Under the pieces are notes generated by a model. It did not search any database, was not told the DNA's origin, and was given only the letters and a program-made list of their open reading frames with translations. Below are positions 57,881-64,000 of a stretch of DNA of 64,000 bases, piece after piece; the first letter of the stretch is position 1; the number at the start of each line of letters is the position of its first letter. The position numbers were made by a program, and so were the translations under genes. The stretch is from Psychrobacter jeotgali (lineage in GTDB: Bacteria > Pseudomonadota > Gammaproteobacteria > Pseudomonadales > Moraxellaceae), in the NCBI RefSeq assembly GCF_904846315.1, contig NZ_CAJHAF010000001.1:2356001-2420000 (forward strand), in the 5' to 3' direction.

Positions 57881-57913
57881 TAATAGAAATACGTTTTAAT
57901 TAGTGAAAAAAAG

Positions 57914-58552
57914 ATGATAGAAGTTATATTACTTGCAGTAGCTTTAGCTATGGACGCCTTTGCCGTAGCGATTGGGCTGGGCGCAAAAAATCAAAAGCAA
58001 AGCTCTCGGTATTTGCTACGTTTGGCTATTTATGCGGCGCTATATTTTGGTATCTCGCAAGGGTTGATGCCGATTATCGGCTATCTGTTAGGCGCAGCAC
58101 TATTAGGTTGGCTAGCAGCTGCTGCGCCCTGGATTGGCGGTATTATTCTTATCGTCCTCGGTGGAAAGATGCTCTATGAAGTATTTGCAGCGAACAAAGA
58201 AGATATTGCAGATGGTGGATTTAGTCTGAAAACTGACGTTATTACTGAAGCTATTGATAGGAGTAGGGATACTGTTGCTGTGATGCATAAAAGTCAAAAG
58301 AACATCAGTCATCGTACCCTGTTTACCCTTGCTATTGCGACCAGTATCGATGCCATGGCAGCAGGGTTCACCCTTAATTTATTAGTGCTTAATGCTTGGC
58401 TAGCCTGTTTGATTATCGCTATCATCACTGCAGGGTTTAGTTTTTTTGGTGTTTATCTGGGTAAAAGATCTGGTACTTGGCTTGAAGAGAAAGCGGAAGC
58501 ATTAGGTGGAATAGTTCTTATCGCTATCGGTATAAAAGTCATGCTGTTTTAA
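57914..58552 (+). CDS. mntP: Manganese efflux pump MntP
   Basis: A 212-residue inner-membrane exporter with six predicted helices. It has two inverted halves, each carrying the acidic Mn-site motif: [11 protein letters not shown] (about 14-24) and [14 protein letters not shown]. The central cytoplasmic loop (about 90-130) is acidic and longer than usual. The family exports excess Mn2+. The 103-base gap upstream holds the gyrB terminator and a parS-like site, and shows no yybP-ykoY manganese riboswitch. A bidirectional terminator follows. Confidence 0.93.
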   Translation: MIEVILLAVALAMDAFAVAIGLGAKNQKQSSRYLLRLAIYAALYFGISQGLMPIIGYLLGAALLGWLAAAAPWIGGIILIVLGGKMLYEVFAANKEDIADGGFSLKTDVITEAIDRSRDTVAVMHKSQKNISHRTLFTLAIATSIDAMAAGFTLNLLVLNAWLACLIIAIITAGFSFFGVYLGKRSGTWLEEKAEALGGIVLIAIGIKVMLF

Positions 58553-58588
58553 CTGACAAGTTATCTTACCTCGGCCCAATTTTGTAAT

Positions 58589-58620
58589 AAAAAACCGCTG
58601 TGGTAATCCAAGCGGTTTTT
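58589..58620. terminator. Bidirectional terminator between mntP and rlmF
   Basis: AAAAACCGCT and AGCGGTTTTT pair around an 11-base loop with A and T tails. Confidence 0.85.
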
Positions 58621-58635
58621 GTTTCACATGAAACC
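58620..58635. promoter_or_regulatory. parS-like site (mntP-rlmF gap, first)
   Basis: TGTTTCACATGAAACC, directly after the terminator stem. Confidence 0.75.
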
Positions 58636-58656
58636 TCTATAGTTTACTAACTATGA

Positions 58657-58672
58657 TGTTTCATGTGAAACG
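58657..58672. promoter_or_regulatory. parS-like site (mntP-rlmF gap, second)
   Basis: TGTTTCATGTGAAACG, 37 bases from the preceding site. Confidence 0.75.
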
Positions 58673-58692
58673 TTCCAAAAAAATCAGTCTTG

Positions 58693-59760
58693 TTATTGTT
58701 CAACTTCCTCTACTGTAAAACGCCAAGCTAATACCCTAGTGCTCTTTTGACCTTGGCTCATCTCAATGATACGCATTTGGGTAACGTCGAGCTGCTTCAA
58801 CAGCTGTTGTAAAGGCTTGATGTTTTCAGACTTCGATACCAAAGAGGTAAACCAGCCTACATGTTCGGCAAAGTCTTGACTCTCTTTAATCATTTTGGTC
58901 AAAAAGGCAATTTCACCACCCTCACTCCACAGCTCTTTATGCTGACCACCAAAGTTTAAGTTCTGTGCCGCATTACCTGACTTTGTTGAATGACGACTGA
59001 CTTGCTCGCTTTCATTTTTGCCGCGGTGCCGTTGCAGATTATGCTGCTTACGGCTATTGGCCTGCATCGCTTCCTCGAGTGAGGCGTGAAACGGCGGGTT
59101 GCATATCACCACGTCAAAGTAGTCTTGACGGCCAATGATGTTTTTAAAAATATACTTAGGTTCAGGCTGCAATTTAACTTTAACGGCGCCTTTTAGTTTA
59201 GGATTAGCTTCACAAATTAACGCAGCGGTATTGACCGAGACTGGATCAATATCGCTTGCGGTAAAGCGCCAGCCATAGCTTTGGCTACCAATAATAGGAT
59301 AAATGGCGCTGGCACCAGTACCGATATCGAGGGCATGAATTTGCTTACCGGTCGGCGGAGTATTATCACTATTTACATGAGTGGTTTGCGCCAGCAGATC
59401 AGCGATATAGTGAATATAGTCCGCACGTCCCGGAATAGGCGGGCACAAATAGCCGTCAGGAATGTCCCAAAACTTAATACCATAATGCTGCAATAATAGT
59501 GCTTTATTGAGCGTACGTACCGCCTGATGGTCAGAGAAGTTAATGGTCGGCTCGCCTTTTGGGTTAGTAATGGTGTAGTCGGCAAGCTCGGGTAGGGCAC
59601 GAGTTAACACCGTAAAGTCGTAACGACCTTGATGCGGATTGCGCGGATGTAATTGTCCTAGCTTTTTGGCAGTCGCAGGCGATCTATTTCTGTGATTGGT
59701 ATTAGGTTTATTGTTAGATTTTTCACTTAAAGAGGTGTTTTTGATAGGCTTGGTTGTCAT
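58693..59760 (-). CDS. rlmF: 23S rRNA m6A1618 methyltransferase RlmF
   Basis: A 355-residue SAM-dependent N6-adenine methyltransferase. A polar basic N-terminus (about 1-35) leads to [13 protein letters not shown], the RlmF start signature. [16 protein letters not shown] is the SAM motif and NPPFH is the catalytic N6A motif, followed by [38 protein letters not shown] and the C-terminal [12 protein letters not shown] are conserved. It is monocistronic and convergent with mntP; two parS-like sites lie between its stop and mntP. Confidence 0.94.
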   Translation of the reverse strand: MTTKPIKNTSLSEKSNNKPNTNHRNRSPATAKKLGQLHPRNPHQGRYDFTVLTRALPELADYTITNPKGEPTINFSDHQAVRTLNKALLLQHYGIKFWDIPDGYLCPPIPGRADYIHYIADLLAQTTHVNSDNTPPTGKQIHALDIGTGASAIYPIIGSQSYGWRFTASDIDPVSVNTAALICEANPKLKGAVKVKLQPEPKYIFKNIIGRQDYFDVVICNPPFHASLEEAMQANSRKQHNLQRHRGKNESEQVSRHSTKSGNAAQNLNFGGQHKELWSEGGEIAFLTKMIKESQDFAEHVGWFTSLVSKSENIKPLQQLLKQLDVTQMRIIEMSQGQKSTRVLAWRFTVEEVEQ

Positions 59761-59836
59761 AGTATGGGGCTTTGATAGAGGGATATAAGCCGTCAGTGTA
59801 GCAGATTTTGCGACTAATCAAAGATTAATCAACGCC

Positions 59837-60502
59837 TTATCGACTGCGGAAAATTAGGTTTAATCCCAATACAATCATCGCTGTACCCAATATGCGATCT
59901 ATCCAATGCTCAAAACGCTGAAAGCGGCGCAGAATTGTAGGAATCGATAGTAACATCACCACCGTACTAAACCAGGCCATCTGCAGGATCATCATCCATA
60001 CCCCATAAATGGACAGCTGCCAAAGCGGAATATCGGGCGAGAGCACCAAGGTAAATATTGCTACAAAATATACTGGTGCTTTGGGATTAAAGACATTGCA
60101 GAAAAATCCACGGCGCAGCGTAGCAAAGGTAGATGCTGCTGAAGCTGAGTTTTTTATTAGCTGTGCAGTAGAATGCTCTTCTGAAACTTGGTCTATAGTG
60201 GCTGTCGGCTGTTTTGGCTTAGCTTGAATACCTTGCCAACCGAGATAAATCAGATATGCACCACCTAACCATTTAATAGCGGTCAATAATGGCTGTGAGT
60301 GTGCAATTACTGCCGCCAGTCCTAGCACTGAATAGATAATATGCACGGCTAGACCGATGGTAATGCCTAAACTACAAATCAAGCCACTACGCCGACCTTT
60401 AGTTAAGGTTTCACGTGAAACTAAGACAAAATCAGGACCAGGCGAGGCAGCGGCTAGTAAATGCACACTCGTGATAAGCAAGAAACCGTGCCAAAATTCC
60501 AT
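59837..60502 (-). CDS. LysE-family amino-acid exporter (RhtB-like)
   Basis: A 221-residue membrane protein with about six helices. The N-terminal signature LLAAASPGPDFVLVSRETLTKGRRSGLICSLGI is that of LysE/RhtB exporters, and GFFCNVFNPKAPVYFVAIFTLV is the second conserved block. A polar loop (about 95-120) separates the halves. A perfect 14-bp parS core at 60408 encodes VSRET in the first block. The exported amino acid (homoserine, threonine, lysine or other) cannot be told. No LysR-type regulator is adjacent. Confidence 0.88.
   Translation of the reverse strand: MEFWHGFLLITSVHLLAAASPGPDFVLVSRETLTKGRRSGLICSLGITIGLAVHIIYSVLGLAAVIAHSQPLLTAIKWLGGAYLIYLGWQGIQAKPKQPTATIDQVSEEHSTAQLIKNSASAASTFATLRRGFFCNVFNPKAPVYFVAIFTLVLSPDIPLWQLSIYGVWMMILQMAWFSTVVMLLSIPTILRRFQRFEHWIDRILGTAMIVLGLNLIFRSR
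60407..60422. promoter_or_regulatory. parS-like site inside the LysE-family gene
   Basis: GGTTTCACGTGAAACT has a perfect 14-bp core and encodes VSRET, as in ribE. It is the rightmost site seen. Confidence 0.82.
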
Positions 60503-60717
60503 AAATTATCCTGAATAAAGTCTTAATACTAAAGTGAATGTTAATAATAGGGTATTAATGAAAATAAGGTCAACTGTTATCGAAGCTCGTTTTTCACTTT
60601 ACTCTATGCATTACCTATATTAGAAGCAGAATCTAGGTTTGGCGTAGGGTGTGGTCAGCGCAGCGTAACCCACCATTTTATCTACAGGTTTGACAAAGAT
60701 TTATACTTAAACACACT

Positions 60718-61773
60718 CTAACTCCCAAAACGCTGCGCAATGCGCTGCACAGCATTTAAATAACCGCTGCCAAATAAGTTTAAATGATTTAGGTAGTGAT
60801 AAAGGTTATAGATATCTACCCGCTCGGTAAATCCATCCTGCACTAGACCATGCTCTAGGTAAGCGTCATAAAACTCTGATGTAAATCCGCCAAATAACTG
60901 GGTTAAGGCAAGATCGGTTTCAGGGTGACCCACATAAACGGCAGGATCTATCAAGTAACCAAGCGCTTTATCTTCACTATTATCAGCCGACTGACCGAGC
61001 ATAGCGTTACCCGCCCACAAGTCGCCATGCAGTAAGCTCGGTCTGGGTTGTCCTGCCTCGTCTGTGAGCGGATAGTTTGGCAAAAGCTGTTCTAACTTAT
61101 GCTGAATGCGCTCGATTTGTTGTAGAGTTTGGCGATTTATGCGCTGATTATCAAAGGCCATTTGCGACTGTGCGCCCAATCTTTGACTGGCAAAAAATTC
61201 ATGCCAGTTAGCCGTCCAGCTATTACGCTGGGGACTACTACCAATGAAATTATCATCAAACCAGCCGGCGTACCACTTTGAGTGCTGGTTGTTATCAAAG
61301 TTATCAGGGTTATCCGGTTGCGGCGGCTGTGGTGGCTGGGCTTGATGCAGTGTCGCCAGCTGCGATGCCAAATCATGCCAGCCTTCTTGCGCATGGGCGT
61401 TTGAGCCCTTAAAAGCATGAATCACTGAGAGTAATAAAAAACTACGCCCGCGCTCGTTATCAATACCAAACGCTAAAGGCTGGCAAGTCCGCGCACCCGT
61501 CGCACGTATGGCTGTTAACCCTTCTACTTCAGCCTCAAGTACCGGCGCTTTCTCAATAGTGTTTTGCTTTAAAAAAACCTGCTGGTTTGAATCGCCTATG
61601 GTCAGTAAGCTTGCCTCATTGATATCGCCGCCCGAGACCGGCTGTAAATCCACATCGTCTAATGAGCTAATAGAGCGGTTGCTTAGGGCGTTTACCGCTT
61701 TAAGTAAGCTATCAAAACGTGGGATAGTATTATCATAAGTATTATCGGAATGGGTAGAAGTTGAATCAGCCAT
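60718..61773 (-). CDS. Fructosamine kinase family protein
   Basis: A 351-residue kinase-like-fold protein of the FN3K family, which phosphorylates sugar adducts on amines and so starts protein deglycation. It has the N-lobe VSGGDINEASLLTIG and VFLKQN (lysine), the catalytic loop LLHGDLWAGNAM, and the metal-binding YLIDPAVYVGHPETDLALTQLFGG. An Asn/Gln/Pro-rich loop (about 145-170, QPPQPPQPDNPDN...) is an insertion compared with the ~290-residue relatives. It may cooperate functionally with the hchA-type deglycase at 5-6 kb, but they are not linked. It has no operon partner. Confidence 0.9.
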   Translation of the reverse strand: MADSTSTHSDNTYDNTIPRFDSLLKAVNALSNRSISSLDDVDLQPVSGGDINEASLLTIGDSNQQVFLKQNTIEKAPVLEAEVEGLTAIRATGARTCQPLAFGIDNERGRSFLLLSVIHAFKGSNAHAQEGWHDLASQLATLHQAQPPQPPQPDNPDNFDNNQHSKWYAGWFDDNFIGSSPQRNSWTANWHEFFASQRLGAQSQMAFDNQRINRQTLQQIERIQHKLEQLLPNYPLTDEAGQPRPSLLHGDLWAGNAMLGQSADNSEDKALGYLIDPAVYVGHPETDLALTQLFGGFTSEFYDAYLEHGLVQDGFTERVDIYNLYHYLNHLNLFGSGYLNAVQRIAQRFGS

Positions 61774-61860
61774 TATTAATATTCCTTACCCTTTAAAATG
61801 GGTTTTATTAAAATTATATTTATAGTCAGTTCGAAATAAAATTGACACGCTAATATTACC

Positions 61861-61938
61861 AGTGCTACTGGTATAAATTTTACTTGCGTGCTGTGTCTAC
61901 GCTGACAGAGGCTGCGCAAAATTTATCCCAGTAGCACT
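61861..61938. repeat. Palindromic dispersed element, copy B (opposite orientation)
   Basis: The arms AGTGCTACTGGTATAAATTTT... and ...AAAATTTATCCCAGTAGCACT are 21-bp inverted repeats with one mismatch. The core is the reverse complement of the core at 6246-6281 with two differences. Relative to copy A, three arm base pairs have changed on both sides so that pairing is kept. It occupies the middle of the 311-base gap before the crotonase gene, which otherwise shows nothing. Confidence 0.85.
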
Positions 61939-62084
61939 GTATCCGTTTTATAGTAATTTAACGACATCGTTAATGAGTCATTCTGCATACTACGCTTTTA
62001 TTTTTCGTCTTGTGTTATAGCGTAAGGATGTCTATATTAAAAGTCAGTAGCGTTATCTTAAAAGTACTTAAAAGGGACAAATTC

Positions 62085-62882
62085 ATGACCACTCAAAACA
62101 ATACCAACAACCGCATCACTTTTGAGACCGACGGCTATATCTGCCTTATCGGACTTAATCGAGCCGATAAACGCAACGCCTTTGACAGCCATATGATTAA
62201 GCGGTTATCCGAAGCATTAACTCGCTATGAAAATGATGATAATCTGCGTTGTGCGCTCATTTTTGCTCATGGAGAACATTTCACCGCTGGTCTTGATTTG
62301 ATGGAACTACAAGATAAATGGGACAAAGGCGCGTTTGAATTCAATGATGACGAAATCGATCCATGGGGCATTGGCGGTAAGCTGCGTACTAAGCCTGTGG
62401 TGGTGGCGATACAAGGCACCTGCTTTACTGCGGGCATTGAGCTGATGCTCAATAGTGATGTAGTCATCGCTAGTGATAATTGCAACTTTGCGCAGATGGA
62501 GGTGCAGCGCGGTATCATGCCTTTTGGCGGAGCGACGGTAAGATTTATCGCGGCAGCGGGTTGGCAAAAAGCTATGTCTTACTTGCTTACGGGTAAGGCA
62601 TTTGACGCACAAACCGCGGATAGACTCAATCTAGTTAGTGAAGTGGTCGCAAATGGTGAAGAATACGAGCGCGCTCTGACGATTGCCAAAGAAATTTGTA
62701 CCGCAGCTCCGCTTGGTGTGCAAGGGCTACTGTCTTCGGCGCAAGATGTGAGTCGTAGTGGAATTGCCGCTGCCCTAGCCAATATTCATAGCTATTTGCC
62801 GCATTTATTTCATTCAGAAGATGCCCGCGAGGGAGCGATGGCGATGGTTGAGAGACGCGAAGCGAATTTTAAAGGGCGCTAG
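62085..62882 (+). CDS. Enoyl-CoA hydratase/isomerase (crotonase) family protein
   Basis: A 265-residue crotonase-fold enzyme. It shows LNRADKRNAFD, the oxyanion-hole strand HGEHFTAGLDLMEL, and AIQGTCFTAGIELMLNSDVVIAS followed by FAQMEVQRGIMPFGGATVRF. Substitutions at the usual second glutamate position suggest a member other than classical hydratase, such as an isomerase or hydrolase, so the reaction is left open. I start at ATG 62085, with AGGGA seven bases upstream, instead of the in-frame ATG 62010. The 82-base spacing to the AEC transporter allows co-transcription. Confidence 0.88.
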   Translation: MTTQNNTNNRITFETDGYICLIGLNRADKRNAFDSHMIKRLSEALTRYENDDNLRCALIFAHGEHFTAGLDLMELQDKWDKGAFEFNDDEIDPWGIGGKLRTKPVVVAIQGTCFTAGIELMLNSDVVIASDNCNFAQMEVQRGIMPFGGATVRFIAAAGWQKAMSYLLTGKAFDAQTADRLNLVSEVVANGEEYERALTIAKEICTAAPLGVQGLLSSAQDVSRSGIAAALANIHSYLPHLFHSEDAREGAMAMVERREANFKGR

Positions 62883-62964
62883 CGCTTGATTTTATATTCA
62901 TCCGAAGGTTGATTGATTATAATCGCTTGACTATACCCACGCCTATAAGCGGCTGATCACTACT

Positions 62965-63912
62965 ATGTTAGACATTATTAACATCACTGCCCCTATTTTT
63001 ATTATCATTGCGCTTGGCTACCTATGTGTCCGTATTAAAGCCATCGATCCTAAGCACGCTAAAGGTATGGGTAGTCTGGTGTTAAATATTGCGCTACCAG
63101 CATTGATGTTTAACGCCATTGCCGACCTGCCTTTTCAACAGGTTATCCTACCGTATTATCTATTCATTTATGCTCTAGGCTCGGTCATAGCTTTTATGGT
63201 CGGTGTGGTATTGACCAAAATGATTTGGCGACAAGATAATGTGTCAGCGGCTCTCAACTCCACGGCGCTCTCGTTCTCTAACAGTGCCTTTATCGGCTAT
63301 GCGGTAGTCTCCATGGTTATCGGTTCTGATAAAGCGGCGACTTACTTATCCATGGGCATTCTGATTGAAAACTTTTTAATCTTGCCAATGCTATTTATCA
63401 TGGCGGAGATGAATCCTGATTCAGATAAGTCTCTAGCCAGCGTGCTGCTCGGTATAGGTAAAAACTTCACCCGTAACCCACTTATCATCACTATCGTGAT
63501 CAGTGTCATTTTCTCTATCTTTAGTATTCCTGTACCGCAAGTGGTCGCCCAAACCGCACAGATACTCACTGGCGCTGCGGCACCAGTTGCCCTATTCGTG
63601 ATCGGGATGAGCCTATATGGGCTGGAGCTAAAAGGTGATTTACCAAAAATCACTACGGTCGGTTTGGGTAAGCTGGTGCTGCATCCGCTAATGATTCTGC
63701 TGGCTATCACTCTAATCCCAGGCGGCACGCTGGAGGATAAATATGTGGCTATGCTGTTCGCCTCAGCGCCGGTGTTCTCGACCATCGCTATCATCGGGCA
63801 ACACTATGGCTTGGTCAATCGGATGTCGGCTATCGTGATTATTTCTACCATTGGCTCGTTCTTTAGTATGAGCGCGGTGCTTATTTATTGGCAGATGACG
63901 GTTGGGTTTTAG
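62965..63912 (+). CDS. AEC-family transporter (auxin efflux carrier-like)
   Basis: A 315-residue inner-membrane transporter with about ten helices, opening MLDIINITAPIFIIIALGYL. The helix-breaking motifs GSLVLNIALPALMFNAIADLPF and SFSNSAFIGYAVV, and the C-terminal FASAPVFSTIAIIGQHYG, are typical of the AEC/MdcF group. Bacterial members carry carboxylates such as malonate or malate; the substrate here is not evident. It follows the crotonase gene on the same strand. The final 88 bases of the window show nothing recognisable. Confidence 0.9.
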   Translation: MLDIINITAPIFIIIALGYLCVRIKAIDPKHAKGMGSLVLNIALPALMFNAIADLPFQQVILPYYLFIYALGSVIAFMVGVVLTKMIWRQDNVSAALNSTALSFSNSAFIGYAVVSMVIGSDKAATYLSMGILIENFLILPMLFIMAEMNPDSDKSLASVLLGIGKNFTRNPLIITIVISVIFSIFSIPVPQVVAQTAQILTGAAAPVALFVIGMSLYGLELKGDLPKITTVGLGKLVLHPLMILLAITLIPGGTLEDKYVAMLFASAPVFSTIAIIGQHYGLVNRMSAIVIISTIGSFFSMSAVLIYWQMTVGF

Positions 63913-64000
63913 GGGATGAAGGAGCGTATCCTGCTTTCACATCCATCAGCCAACTCTCAACCCACTTCCTAAACTAACTGTTAACGAATATTACATTTTT

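Noticed and set aside
57811..57913. Manganese riboswitch before mntP
   Set aside because: The gap is only 103 bases and is filled by the gyrB terminator and a parS-like site.

Overview
The window is a 64 kb chromosomal segment around the replication origin of a gammaproteobacterium. I infer Psychrobacter (Moraxellaceae) from the protein sequences, the moderate G+C with A+T-rich spacers, and the divergent origin gene order rpmH-rnpA-yidD-yidC-mnmE on one side and dnaA-dnaN-recF-gyrB on the other. Most genes are housekeeping genes. The clear accessory element is a very A+T-rich three-gene operon at the left edge.

Region by region. 1-222: the 3' end of a membrane protein. 240-3049: a minus-strand operon encoding a PD-(D/E)XK-like sce7726-type protein, an sce7725/beta-type protein, and a zinc-ribbon/RES-domain protein (a family of NAD+-consuming toxins). 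The genes are essentially contiguous, and a 19-bp perfect palindrome lies upstream. 3.05-3.68 kb: structured non-coding DNA. 3.7-13.8 kb: avtA, an hchA-like deglycase, hisB-hisH, a PanZ-like gene, tRNA-Phe, a DUF4385 gene, gph, fhs and a comM/yifB-type ATPase gene. 14-24 kb: arylamine N-acetyltransferase, hemN, a phytase-like esterase, an NfeD/SPFH pair, an outer-membrane barrel, dnaK and grpE. 24.3-32.6 kb: an HSL esterase, two tandem metallophosphoesterases, a TIGR01777 epimerase, tsaC, dprA and a LysM protein. 33-39 kb: a di-haem peroxidase lipoprotein, thrC, a small CxCxxC protein, rsmB and fmt. 39.6-49.8 kb: a hybrid histidine kinase, ribE, ribD, nrdR, mnmE, yidC, yidD, rnpA and rpmH. 49.8-57.8 kb: oriC, dnaA, dnaN, recF and gyrB. 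57.9-64 kb: mntP, rlmF, a LysE-type exporter, a fructosamine kinase, a crotonase and an AEC transporter.

Superimposed on the genes is an origin-organisation layer. Thirteen palindromes matching or nearly matching the ParB-binding parS consensus lie between 28.1 and 60.4 kb, several inside coding sequences. There are two dense DnaA-box clusters: the expected one before dnaA (49.98-50.21 kb) and a second between ribE and ribD (43.19-43.48 kb), where two parS-like sites also sit. A 76-78 bp inverted-repeat element occurs twice in full, in opposite orientations, with compensatory changes in its arms, and once as a decayed remnant.

All calls come from reading the sequence and from recalled family knowledge. 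No search was run. Functions of the RES operon, the repeats and the second DnaA-box cluster are inference.
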